Assembly: GCA_029961685.1 (NCBI GenBank)
Contig: JARWKL010000016.1
Coordinates: 14,824,157-14,888,156, forward strand
Length of the DNA: 64,000 bases
Direction of reading: 5' to 3'
Source of the DNA: Aristolochia californica
Taxonomy: Eukaryota > Streptophyta > Magnoliopsida > Piperales > Aristolochiaceae
Of the stretch, positions 47,700-58,448 are shown piece after piece. Made by a program: the position numbers and the translations under genes. A model generated the notes under the pieces. The model saw only the letters and a program-made list of their open reading frames with translations, ran no database searches and had not been told where the DNA came from. Each line of letters opens with the position of its first letter. Positions within the stretch are counted from its first letter, which is position 1.

Positions 47700-48220
47700 C
47701 ATTCTCTCTCCGCCCATTTTTCTCACCCCTTCTCCTCTCGCCCTCTCGCTGCCACTTGGACTCGGCCTCCTCTCCTCTCCTCTCGCCCTCTCGCCGTCGC
47801 TCGGCCTTGGCCTCATCTCCTCTCCTCTTGCCCCCTCTCCTCTCACCCTCTCGTAGTGCCTGCTGCCGTCATTCCCCTGCTACCGCCGCTCGGCCTCCTC
47901 TCACCCTCTCTCCTCTAGCTCTCTCGTAGTGCCTGCTGTCGTCGCTCCCCTGCTGCCGCCGCTCGGGCTCGGCATCCTCTCCTCTCATCTCGCCCTCTCA
48001 CGGTGCCTGTTGTCGCCGCTCGGTCTTGACCTCCTCTCCTCTCCTCTCGCCCTCTCGCAGTGCCTACTGCCATTGCTCCCCTACTGCCGCCGCTCGGGCT
48101 TGGCCTCTTCTCCTCTCATCTCGCCCTCTCGCAGTGCCTGCCGCCGCTCGGCCTCGACCTCCTCTCATCTCCTCTCGCCCCCTCTCCTCTCACCCTCTCG
48201 CCCTCGACGCCCCCTCTCAA
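47700..48220. repeat. C/T/G-rich minisatellite in MULE 2
   Basis: Words such as CTCGCCCTCTCGCAGTGCCT, CTGCTGCCGCCGCTCGG and CTCCTCTCCTCTCGC repeat with variable spacing. Long open frames here are low-complexity and not counted as genes. Confidence 0.85.
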
Positions 48221-48239
48221 TAAAAAAATTAAAAAAATA

Positions 48240-49070
48240 TTTTAAATCAATAATAAAATGTGTTAAATAAGTAAGAGTAAGAATTTTTAATTAATTAATA
48301 TTTATTTTATTTTTAATTATATTAAATATAAGGAAATAAAAATTCTATTGATAAATTTGATTTTTAAACTCAGAACTAAATTTTTCAAAATTTTTAATTA
48401 AGATATTTTTAAATCGATAATAAAAAGGTGTTAAATAGGTAAGAGTAAGAATTTTTTATAACTTATAATTTTAAATATAAGGTAATAACAAGTGTACCTA
48501 TACATTTATTATTTAAACTCAAATAATTTTTTTATATTTTTCATTTAATAAAGTTAAATCGATAATAAAAAGTGTTGTAAGATTTTAAATTAACTAATAT
48601 ATTTTTAATAATTTTTTATTTTGTAAATAAGGTGATTAAAAGTATAAAAATAAATTTTATTTTTAGATTTTAAAATAACTTTTTGTATAATTATTTCAAT
48701 TTATAAATATTTTAAATCGATAATAAATGGGTAAGACTTAAGAGTAAGATTTTTTTAATTTATAAATATTTAAAATCCATAATAAATGGGTAAGAGTAAG
48801 ATTTTTTTTATTTCTAAATATTTTAAATCAATAATATGTTAGTAAATTTTTTAATTAATTAGTATATTTATTTTATTTTTTATTTTTTAAATAAAAAGTG
48901 TAACGATAAATTTTATTTTTAATTAATAAATATTTTAATTGATAATAAATGGTGTTAAATAAGTAAGAGTTAATTTTTAATTATTTATTATATTTTTTAT
49001 TAATTTATTATTTTAGATATAAGGTAATAAAAAGTATATTCATAAATTTGATTTTTAAAATAAAAAAATA
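48240..49070. repeat. AT-rich degenerate repeats in MULE 2
   Basis: Same words as 45850-46740 (AATAAATGGGTAAGA, ATAAATATTTTAAAT). This supports common descent of the two elements' right halves. Confidence 0.8.
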
Positions 49071-49808
49071 TTCAAATTTTTATCATTTGATGACATGACA
49101 ACTTACATGGCCGATGACGTGTTGAAATAGTGACATGGCAGTCGATGTGTTCATCTACTCTCGCTGAACAAATAACGTGTGACACGTAAGCAATCAAAGT
49201 TTACGTGTCACATTTAACTGTACACATGTACAGTGGACGGGTCAAAGTTAGGTATATTTGAAAATAAGTTCATGGCGTCGTTGTTTTTCAAAATATGTTT
49301 TTTAAATTGGTTATTTTGGTAAAATTCTCAAAACAAAATGACGATACCATTCTGATGAGATTGATGAAGACTGAGCTTTTAAACTTAAGTAGAGGAAACC
49401 AAGATGAAGATGAATCATTTCCAGGAAGAACTGAATTTGTTAGTCTTCTGGTGCAGTGTCGTCGAAATATGAGGTGGCCACTGAAGCGAAGTCGGGAAAT
49501 CTGGTGGTCAGTGACGGATGGAGCCACCATATCTTTCATTTTGGTTGATGTATGCGGATGTCTTTTGTGGGACAAACTCGTTCCAACGATGGCCACAATA
49601 TGTTTTTTTCTCCTTGTACCTTCAAGCTCGGATCCAGCATCCTAGCCAATGCTGACAACAGAAGATTGACAACCTAATTACCAACGAGCTTAGTTGCCTA
49701 TTCAATAAAAACAAGGGCTTCACAAGCAAAAATAAGACACAAGACAGAAAATAAAAGGAAAAAAATTTAGAATTCTAAAAAACCATAACTAGAGTCTTGA
49801 AAATCAAT

Positions 49809-49820
49809 ACTCTGATACCA
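49809..49820 (-). promoter_or_regulatory. primer binding site of telo-LTR copy 2
   Basis: The minus strand reads TGGTATCAGAGT, one mismatch from the tRNA-iMet site. Confidence 0.88.
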
Positions 49821-50203
49821 TTGGGACTCATTGGGAGAAAACCAGAGGAAGAATGGTTTATGGACTTGATTTCCTAACCCTCCCTTTGAAGTTCTGTTCA
49901 TAGATTAATGAAACTACTATATTACAATAATACCCCTGAACTTAGGGTTTAGGGTTTTAACCCTAGAACTTTAACTTAATTATATCAATGTCATCTCTAT
50001 GATATGACCTTTTATTTACCATCCTACCATCATTGTATGTGGGCCTATGGGCTTTCTCCTTGATCTATGGGCCTTGAGCCCGTCTTCTACATCTCTTGGA
50101 TGTATGGGCCTTCCTTGATCTTATGGGTTTGGGCCCTTCTTCTAACATACTTGGATATGTGGGTCTTCCTTGGTCGTGTGGGCTTGGGCCCTATCTTCCA
50201 AAA
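49821..50203 (-). repeat. 5' LTR of telo-LTR copy 2, with internal loss
   Basis: Aligns from ACTCATTGGGAGAAAAC to ATCTTCCAAAA with the other LTRs and keeps two telomere-type units at 49942-49957. The first about 65 bp next to the primer binding site are deleted, and the TATA box is changed (GTTCATAGATT). Confidence 0.85.
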
Positions 50204-52200
50204 CCTCCCAACTACTCTAAACTTCGAGTTTTGGTTGTCTCTGTTATCCGTAGCTCAGGTCATAGTTCGCCCACAAAGTCACTCCTTGTTACTCTCCTTG
50301 TGTCATTCTTAGCTACTCTACCACACAAGTGCCTATCTATGTCATGAACCCACTACCTCTCGTCTTTATGTGTCATGTCATGTTAAATTCATTGACTCTA
50401 TCTTCCCACTCACTATACTTTAGTCTCACCTTGATTGTCTTTCATCTAACACACTCTCCCACTAGTGTTCCTCTATGTCCTTCCTTTCGAATACTAGCAC
50501 ATGAACCACTGCTTTAATCCATGTGCCCTTTGCAAGCTCCATCAAGACCTCGTACCTAACCCACTCAAACAACTCCCTCATCGGTCGACCAACACCCATC
50601 ATCTCTACCTGCTTCCTCCCCTCTTTGTGTTATTGTCACCAAATCCAAGAACAACATTTACAAGCTCATCCAAAAATTAAATTTCACGGCCCAACTTCAT
50701 ACATTTGTTTAGTGTGAACCAACTACAATGACTCATGCTCTCACCGATCTCAAATGACATCAAGCTATGTCTCATGAGTATGATGCTCTTGTTCGGAATG
50801 GGACATGAAAACTTGTTCCCTTTGAGTCCTTGTAGAATCTGGTTGGGTGCAAAAGGATTTTTTGCACGAAATATCACTCGAATGGCTATATTGATAGGTA
50901 TAAAGCTCGCTTAGTTGCCAAAGGGTTTCACTAGGGTCCTAGGGTTGATTATCATGAAACCTTTAGTCTAATTGTCAAGCCTACCACTATTCATGTTGTT
51001 CTTAATCTTGTAGTAAGTTGTGATTGGTCTCTTCAATAACTTGATGGCAATAATGCGTTTATCTAAGGTACACCTTGTTTGAGAATATTTTTATGAAACA
51101 ACAACCGGGCTTCATTGATTGTGATCATCCTCATCATGTTTGCAAACTTCACAAGGCTATCTACAGTCTCAAGCAACTTCCACGTGTTTGGTATCATGAG
51201 TTGTGTCAGTTTCTCATCACCTCTGGCTTCACCAACTCTCATGCAGACTCCTATCTATTTATCTCTCACACAGGTACTATTGTGTTGTATATTCTGCTTT
51301 ATGTGGATGACATTATTATTATAGGGACAATGATCAAGCTACAACAATGTTTATCTAACTTGCCCAAAGATTTTAACTCAAGGATCTTGGCTCCTTGACT
51401 TACCTTCTCGAAAATGAAGTTGTTCCTCATTATCAAGGATTACTTATGTATCAACTACGGTATATTTCAGATCTCCTTGCTCGTACACGCATGACAAATA
51501 CAAAGCTTGTAACTGCGCCTCTTGCCATGACATCTACACGCACTTCAGTCTGGCATGACACTCTTTGATTCATCTGAATATTAGCTTGTTGTTGATAGTC
51601 TCCAATATTTATCTCTTACCCGTCCTAACATTGATTATATAGTGAATAAGTTATCTCAGTTTATACTGACCACTGGGATGCTGTCAAGTGATTGTTGCGC
51701 TAACTTTGTGGGACTTTGAATCATGGTATTATACTTCATCGACAATCTTCTTTATCTCACCATGCGTTCTCTTATGCTAATTGTGCAGGAAACAAGGATT
51801 ATTTTTCTTCCATAGGTGCCTATCTTGTTTACCTAGGTTACAATCCTACCTCTTGGAGTTCTAAGAAGCAACGAATTGTAACTCAATCCTCTACTAGGGC
51901 AAAATATTGCTCTGTTACAACCACTGCAATTGAGATCCATTGGGTCTGCTCTCTTCTCACTGAACATGGTGTTTTTCTTCCACAACAACTGGTGTTTTAT
52001 TGTGACAATATCGGTGTCATAAATCTGTGCTCCAATCCCCTATTTCACTCTCACTTGAAACATGTAGCTTCGGATTACCACTTCATTCGAGAATAAGTTC
52101 AGAGTGGCAGTCTTTGGGATTCTCTTGTCTCCTTTGTTGATCAGTTAGCAGATGCTCTCACCAAAGATTGGACTCTCCTGTCAGGGCTCCATCTTGTGGT
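50204..52200 (+). pseudogene. copia 5 integrase end, RT and RNase H
   Basis: Picks up at NYSKLRVFGCLCYP (50210). RT: YIDRYKARLVAKGFH at 50901, GVDYHETFS-like at 50943, IYSLKQLPRVWYHELCQFL at 51160 and the intact box LLYVDDIIIIG at 51297. RNase H: SYANCAGNKDYFSS at 51770, SSTRAKYCSVTTTAIEI at 51892 and FYCDNIGVINLCSNPLFHS at 51992. Several stops (for example 50728, 51031, 51065) disable it. Confidence 0.88.
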
Positions 52201-52597
52201 GGTATGATAGAGTAACTAATGAACTCAAATCAAAGTGTATCCAATTACGGTACACTAAAGAGTTGTGTCGTAACTGAAGAGTTTTAAATGCTACCACACT
52301 TGTTGTAATCTTATAAAAGACCTTTTTCCTTCTCAAAGCCATTGTCACTTTCCTCCTAAACATGTTCTGCTGCTGCATAACAGAGCGGCATTTGGTTTTA
52401 CGTACCTGCTTCTATTTCTTCTTTATCTTTCGCAGATTGCCAGAGCGTCGTGGGAATCTGCAGCGGTGTTCAGGGTGGAAGGTATTTATAAAATTGCTTA
52501 CCATTTTCGTCTTACATCTTTTAGTTCTGGGTTTTTTTATAGAAAAGATTCCCACTGGAGATCAAAGTCAAAAAGCAACAGGCTTGAAGCACTGAAC

Positions 52598-54213
52598 ATG
52601 GAAGAAGCAACTCACGAAGGGATCAAGACGGTTGGGGCGACGAACTGCAGCGAACTTCCGAGCAATTCTGCCTTGTGCATCTGTATATTTACGTGGAACA
52701 TGAATGGGAAGGTAAGCTTTTGATCATAATTGATGTTCTGAAAATCTGAAATCTTGGTTATCGTCTGATTTTGTTTTTCTGTGCGATGAAGGTGTCGTCG
52801 GAGGATTTAATCCAGCTAGTGGAAGGAAACCGGAATTTCGATTTTTTTGTGGTGGGGTTGCAGGAAGTGCCCAGAGGCGACATGGCTCAGTTGTTGCAAG
52901 AAGCTTTGGTAGACACACACAGGTTAGATTCAACTTTATTTTTCCACTATCTCTTACTTTCATCTGAATCAGGCTCCAGCCTTTCTGCAGCACCACATGT
53001 GAAGCTATTTTACAATTAGTATTCAAGCACACATTGTCAGAGATCTCATTTAAGAACTTTTGGGAGCAAATTAAAGAGTTCTTTCAGTTTGTGGAGTTTC
53101 AAACTCGAGAACAATCTTTTCCAATGAATTTGAACAATCTGGTAAATCTGTACATACGGATATGACTGATGCTCTTTGCACCCACAGGCTCGTAGGCGAA
53201 GCTATGATGCAATCTCTGCAACTTTTTGTTTTTGGACCTAAGAGCTGGAAATCTTACACAAAAGGTAGGCCTTCACAAAGGATTTTTTCAGACTGATATC
53301 CAGAGCACGATGAAGCTTCCAAATCATATATCACAGTTACGCACTTTCATGTCCAGATGTAAGAGTAGATAAGCTTGCTGTTGGGGGTTTAGAAGGCCTC
53401 ATAGGGAGAGAAAAGGGAGCTGTCGTCATGAGCATTAACTTCAAACAAGTGCAGATGCTGTTCATCAATTGCCATCTTTCAGGTTTTTGCTCAAACACCT
53501 TTCCTGTTGAACATCTGATCACCCGTTTACCAATGCTTTGCTGCTTCTGAAATGCTTCTTAACTTTCTGGTTAAGATATATCTCAGCTCATGCTCGAAAT
53601 GTAGAAGAGGAATTCTCAGTTCCAGCAGCACTCTCTGGACAAGAAGAGAAACGCCTATGCCAGATCATACCACATCAGTCTGGTTGGAGAATCTCAACTA
53701 CAGAATACAGGGCACTAAAACACAGCCAGCAAGGATCCTGATTCAGAAGAACCAACACGGAGTAAGACCTTTTTCTCTTTTTTGCAACTTCTTCAAATAG
53801 TTTCACATAATGCATTCCAGGCCATGGATACTCAAATGTTTTCTGCGTATCAAAATGTCGTAGCTGCTCACCATCAGAGATCAGCTACTCCAAAAAGCTC
53901 AATGAGGGCAGGCGTTTAATGGTTGCTGTGAAGGGATCTTGGCATTCAAACCCACATACAATCGGAAGCAGCGATTACGACACCAGTTACAAGGTTTTTT
54001 CTTCTTGCTCTTGCTGGTTTCTAATCTGTCCATCTCCTTGGAGAATTTCCAACCCTGACTATCTACAGCTATCAGGTCCGAGTACCAGCATGGGCGGACA
54101 TAATTCTATACAAGATAGAGAAACTAGATAGTATTGATGCAACTCTGAATTCATATGAGTCACTTGATTGTATCTACACTTCTGACCATAAACCAGAACT
54201 CATATTTGCTTAA
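52598..54213 (+). pseudogene. inositol-polyphosphate 5-phosphatase (IP5P11-like) pseudogene
   Basis: Seven exons are recognisable: 52598-52711, 52792-52922, 53188-53264, 53357-53482, 53587-53761, about 53863-53993 and 54076-54213. Exons 1-4 read through (CIFTWNMNGK, FFVVGLQEVPRGDMAQLLQE, AMMQSLQLFVFGPKSW, MLFINCHLS), giving the DNase I-like fold. Exon 5 has two frameshifts, and the catalytic motif WLGDLNYR has become WLENLNYR (53681-53701). Exon 6 has a TGA (53903-53905) and a small deletion in KPTYKYN. Exon 7 has PAWADIIL where PAWTDRIL or PAWCDRIL is usual. The family removes the 5-phosphate from inositol phosphates or phosphoinositides. Loss of catalytic Asp and Arg plus frame breaks make this non-functional. 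Copia 5 lies upstream and a telo-LTR element touches the stop codon. Confidence 0.9.
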
Positions 54214-54692
54214 TGTTGATTTTCAGGATTCCATGAATTTAGCTCACGGAGAAAAAGGGAAAGAAACTCATTGGGAGAAAAACTGGAGGAAGAATGGTTA
54301 TGGAATTGATTCTTCCTTACCCTCCCCCTGAATCTCTATTTATAAATTTATAAAACTATAATATTACAATAATACTTAGGGTCTAGGGTTTTAACCCTGG
54401 AACTTTAACTTCATTACATGAATGTCATCTCTATGAGATAACTCTTTATTTACCATCCTGCCATCAATGTATGTGGGCCTATGGTCCTTCTCCTTGATAT
54501 ATGGGCCTTGAGCCCATCTTCTACATCTCTTGGATCCATGGGTCTTCCTTGGTAATATGGGGTTGGGCCCATCTTCTACATCTCTTGGATCCATAGGTCT
54601 TCCTTGGTAATATGGGGTTGGACCCATCTTCTTATACACTTGGATATGTGAGTCTTCCTTGGTTGTGTGGGCTTGGGCCTTGTCTTCTAATA
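54214..54692 (-). repeat. 3' LTR of telo-LTR copy 3, with a 55-bp internal duplication
   Basis: Starts TGTTGATTTTCAGGATTCC right after a TAA codon. TATA (minus TATAAATA) at 54347-54354, two telomere-type units at 54376-54391. TACATCTCTTGGATCCAT units at 54522 and 54577 are 55 bp apart and explain its greater length compared with 58449-58869. Confidence 0.88.
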
Positions 54693-54989
54693 CTCCCCCT
54701 CAAGATAGGGGTGAGAGAATAGCATGAACTCCCAGTTTGCTGCAAATGAAATATAAAATCGTTTTTTTGTATAATATGTCTTCATCTTCCAACAGTCCCC
54801 CTTACGCTGGTGCTCTCATTCATGAGGCCCAACTGGTATAATATCAGTGAGAGAAAAATTACTCCTAGCCGCTAAGACATTACTTTGAAGTGTCCACCTC
54901 CACCACCGTGTCCCTCCACAAGACAATGACTCTCAAGTGGTAGAGTAATATATGATATTAATGGGGGTAGTAACATAAATAAACAATAA

Positions 54990-55232
54990 GTTCCTCCGTC
55001 ATGGATTCTTAGCCACAAATAAATTTGATTCTTTTTTTGACGGGGATGAAGTTCCTCCGTCACAGACTCACAACCAAAAGAAATTTTGATTATTTTTTTT
55101 ACGGGGATGAAGTTCCTCCATCATGGACTCCTAACCAAAAAAAAATTTGATTCTTTTTTTTATGGGGATGAAGTTCTTCCGTCATGAACTCCTAACCAAA
55201 ATTAAATTTGATTCTTTTTTTGACGGGGATGA
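54990..55232. repeat. four 61-bp tandem repeats in telo-LTR copy 3
   Basis: GTTC(C/T)TCC starts lie at 54990, 55051, 55112 and 55173, exactly 61 bp apart. Each unit ends in a T-run and GGGGATGA. About 1.5 copies recur at 59170-59265. Confidence 0.95.
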
Positions 55233-56247
55233 CAACAAATAATGATATGAGGCTACCTCTCTTTCAATAATATTGTCTCATCAAAAGAGACACAATAGCA
55301 ACGACTTAAATGGGCTTGGTTTGGGACCACTTAACACAACCTAAAATAATCCTTGTAATATCACCATGAAATAATCCTTGTAATATCACCCATGAAATAA
55401 TCCATTGCACATATCTAGACCAAATAATATGCTGACCAAGGAATCATCTATCAATTCTTCAAAAATAATAATCCATTCGGAGAAAAAAAATTTATCGAGT
55501 CGCGCCGAAATTTTGGGCATGCTTATCGAGGCAGAAATTAAGGGGCCAGCGTCAAGTTGACCTGGACCCGAGTTGATCGGTACGGGTTGGTCCGACTTGA
55601 CTTGGTCTGGAACAGAAGAGTGGTTGGTTGGGTTAACTCGGCACAGGGTTGACTCGGACGCGCTGAGTTGACTCGGGCGAGTCTAGGTCTCGGCAGAAAC
55701 GAAGCGGGCCCGGATTTAATAAGCTCTTCCAGGAAGAATTAAATTTGGCAACAGTGCTTTCTTTTAACAGCGAAAAACCAAAGAATCATATCTTCGAGAG
55801 GAAATTTTCCGAATAAAACCCAGAGAGATCTTGAAGACAAGACGAAAACGGAAACTCTCCGAAGTAAGAGACATCATTGGGAATCAAGCAGAACGTCGAA
55901 GGTAAGATTTTGATGACGACAACTTCTGAAAAACAGCAATGCAGAATAACTTTTCGAAGATAGGTAGCAATGATCTTTCTGACACCAGTAACGAGAAAAT
56001 TTCCGGCAGCAGTACATCTTCGTCTCGGATGCTAACGCTGTAATGGATTATCGGCGGAAACAGAGCTCGGAAATGGCAACTCAGTGCTAGCATGCGAGAA
56101 GCTCGGCAGTCGTCTTCCACCTCCAAAACGGAGAACGAAAAGATATCTTGGATTGTAAACCTCAACAGAGCAACGCTCGACGACTTCCTCGCCATGAGAA
56201 GGTTTCGTCTTCAGCACCATTGTTTAGCCCGCACGCCGGTCTGCCGG

Positions 56248-58085
56248 TAGGGGTGGCTTCGAACCGAGCCGCCTCGCGAGCGGCTCGAGTTCGGCTCAGT
56301 TCGATTCGGTATGTCTTGTTTAAATTAACAAGTCGAGCTCGGCCGAATCCAGGTTCGGCTTGACAGCTTGTTAATTTAATGAGCGGCGGGATTCGTGGGG
56401 ATTTGGGAAATTTTTCAGAGTCTCGGGACCGGAAGAGAGTCGCGTCGCGGGACTCTCTTCCCCTGGTAAGGGTTTCGACGGGACTCTCTTCTCCTGGTAA
56501 GGGTTTTCCATTTCTGATTTCTTTCCTCTGGAATATATGAAGCTAGAGGGACTTATCACGGGAAGACGTCTTCGACATAGAATTGAAATCGTTCTATTTC
56601 CTCTCAAATGGATTAAATCGGCTTCATGAATCGACCCAAATTTAGACTCCCACCGGCCATTGAATTTTTTTCATAATATTAGACTTGACATGTCGGTTTC
56701 CTTCTGTTTAACGGATGCTCGTAATATTTTTACGAAATCACATTCATTTTCTCTTATTCTGCATGAAACTTCTGCAATTGAAGTCAATTGGAGTTTTGTC
56801 TCTTAAATGAAAGATGCCCTGTTATGTTTTAACATTCTGTGAAAGATTTTAATGTGAAATTTGTATAGTCCTGTTGAATGATTTTGCTGCAGACTTGGCC
56901 AAATCAGTCCCAGAGGATCACAAAAAGTTTCTCTCGAATCTGGCCTGGGTCCATGAAGAGGTATAAAGTGGGAATGCAGCTAAACTACTGCAATTTATTG
57001 GTTTTCTAGCGGTCAAGCTCTATTTGTTGTTATATCCCACTCGAAAAAAATGGAGATTGAGTTAATTTTTGTGATGATATCTACAGGACAACATTTGGAT
57101 TGAAGATTCAAAAGGAAAACATTGTTGCAAATTAATGGTTGTGCATGCAGGTTTGGAGAATGCAAAAGGAGTTGAGGATTAGTTAAAACAACTAAAAGCT
57201 AAGGACACCAGCATCCAAAAGGTGGAAGCTCTTAGCGGAAGAAAAAATGTTTGGGAAATCCCAAAGGTAATGCCTTTCTCACTTGTTCAGATAAAGCAAA
57301 TTTAGTGGTTCTTTTCTTTTTCCTCTATTTGAGAAGTTAAATAGACAACAAATCGTAGAGTAATATTCTTGTTCATCATTGATTACAAGTTTTGCTAAAC
57401 TCAAGGCCTTGAAAATATGAAAAAAATTGATGGTTTAAAATTGCGTATTCAAATGAATTTTGTTGTAGACATGCTTGCTAGTAGAAGCAATGGTTGAGAG
57501 ACTGTTTTGTTGTCTTCTAATTAGAAAATGAAAACTGGTGCCCAATTTTATGTTAAAAGGTTATTGTGAATACTGATGCAGAGTAAATCCGCATTATGTT
57601 TTTGTTGGCAGGTATATTGTTTGAGAAGAATATTAAAAAAGAAAATCTTTAAAATCAAAATTGATGGAGGAAGAACATACAGTGAAGCTAAGAGAAAAAA
57701 AAAAGTGCTAAGCCTATTCCTGGAGGGTAGTTGGTTGTCAATTTCATGTTGTCTAAATGTTGAAAGGTTAATGTTTAATGTCGACTTTAAGTTGAGAAAT
57801 GTTTAATCTTATACAGGTATTATATACATAAGTCATGCCCAATTTTATATAAAATGTATGCATAATTTTATATACAATTTATTTGATTTATATATTTTTT
57901 AATAGTTTTAAATATATGTTGAAGCTCGAGCTCAGCTTGAACTTGGTTAAAATTTTTGGGCTCGAGCTCGATAAAAATTTTAGGCTCAAGGTTGGGCTCG
58001 GCTTGAGCTCGAGTTCAAAATATTTAAATCAAGTTTGGCTTGAACATAGGCAAGTTCGGGCTCGGCTCGGCTCGATGCCACCCCA
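56248..58085 (+). mobile_element. hAT-type element carrying phosphatase exons (1838 bp)
   Basis: The ends are inverted: left TAGGGGTGGCTTCGAACCGA, right (reversed) TGGGGTGGCATCGAGCCGAG. The flanking 8-bp sites are TCTGCCGG (56240-56247) and TCTGTCGG (58086-58093), the hAT-length duplication with one mismatch. Subterminal GAGCTCGAGCTCGG-type words occur at both ends. No hAT transposase was found, so it is non-autonomous. Confidence 0.85.
56893..57266 (+). pseudogene. captured Rhizobiales-like phosphatase (RLPH2-like) exons
   Basis: Two exons with GT-AG borders: 56893-56960 ([20 protein letters not shown]) and 57087-57266 (KLMVVHAGLENAKGVED, stop, [28 protein letters not shown]). Order and words match plant calcineurin-like phosphoesterases of the RLPH2 type (tyrosine-phosphatase activity is reported for that family). 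The metal-ligand motif VHAGL is kept. A TAG at 57180-57182 replaces the residue after VED, and the N- and C-terminal parts are missing. It lies inside the hAT element, so it is most simply a transposon-captured gene fragment. Confidence 0.75.
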
Positions 58086-58436
58086 TCTGTCGGTGTTCGA
58101 TCCGCTGCCAATATGGACTCACTGACAGGAAGCAATGTTGGGGAAGGCTATTTTTTTCTTTTGGCGACGACTTTGGGAGCAAACTCCAGCCTTCGATCGA
58201 CTGTCGTGCTGGGCTCACGTTGTTAAGCCGAGTCAACTCACCTCAACTCAGATACGGAAAAAAATGTGCAGAGAGAGAGCATACAGGCATGGCGGATGAT
58301 ATGATTTAATAAAAAAGATGAAAGCAAAAAAACTAGTGAACGAGACTAACAAATAAAGGAGAGAAAAAAAAATTCTAATCCTAAACGGAAGAGAATGAAA
58401 CCTAAAAAACCATAGTCGGAGTCCTGAAAATCAAAA

Positions 58437-58448
58437 GCTCTGATACCA
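58437..58448 (-). promoter_or_regulatory. primer binding site of telo-LTR copy 3
   Basis: Exact TGGTATCAGAGC on the minus strand, directly adjoining the LTR. It sits in the loop between inverted arms 58418-58434 and 58451-58467. Confidence 0.95.

Larger units (their letters stand above)
47413..49329. mobile_element. Mutator-like element 2 (MULE), non-autonomous, 1917 bp
   Basis: Long inverted ends (outer GGGTTTTTTACC and, reversed, GAGAATTTTACC, then a shared AATTTAAAAAACATATTTTG) cover more than 150 bp. A perfect 9-bp duplication AAAACAAAA flanks it (47404-47412 and 49330-49338). The interior is a C/T-rich minisatellite (47700-48220) plus an AT-rich repeat block. It has the same design as MULE 1 but no captured exons that I can see. 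Confidence 0.95.
41026..50203 (-). mobile_element. telo-LTR family, copy 2, carrying two nested Mutator-like elements
   Basis: The 3' LTR is 41026-41437 and the 5' LTR is 49821-50203 (lacking about 65 bp at its primer-site end). The PBS is at 49809-49820 and a polypurine tract follows 41437. After removing 42422-46961 and 47413-49338 the interior is about 1.9 kb and non-coding, with a CTCGG tract at 42220-42370. The 5-bp target site is ACTCC/CCTCC, one mismatch. It sits inside the integrase of copia element 5. Confidence 0.88.
39242..52200 (+). mobile_element. Ty1/copia element 5, split by a 9.2-kb insertion
   Basis: Its left part (39242-41025) has a PBS-like TGGTTTCAGAGC, gag end, protease (WLLDSGVLHHV) and integrase up to SNFLGTP. 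Its right part resumes at 50204 with NYSKLRVFGCL, the next integrase residues, then RT, RNase H and a polypurine-like CATCTTGTGGTGG at 52188. The joint is seamless apart from the target duplication of the intruding LTR element (ACTCC at 41021-41025, CCTCC at 50204-50208). Many stops make it inactive. LTRs could not be paired. Confidence 0.88.

Noticed and set aside
52188..52400. 3' LTR of copia element 5
   Set aside because: A TGATAGAGTAACTAATG start is suggestive, but no matching 5' copy could be found upstream of 39242.
54990..55232. Regularly spaced repeats as a CRISPR-like array
   Set aside because: The repeats are contiguous with no unique spacers, and the DNA is eukaryotic.
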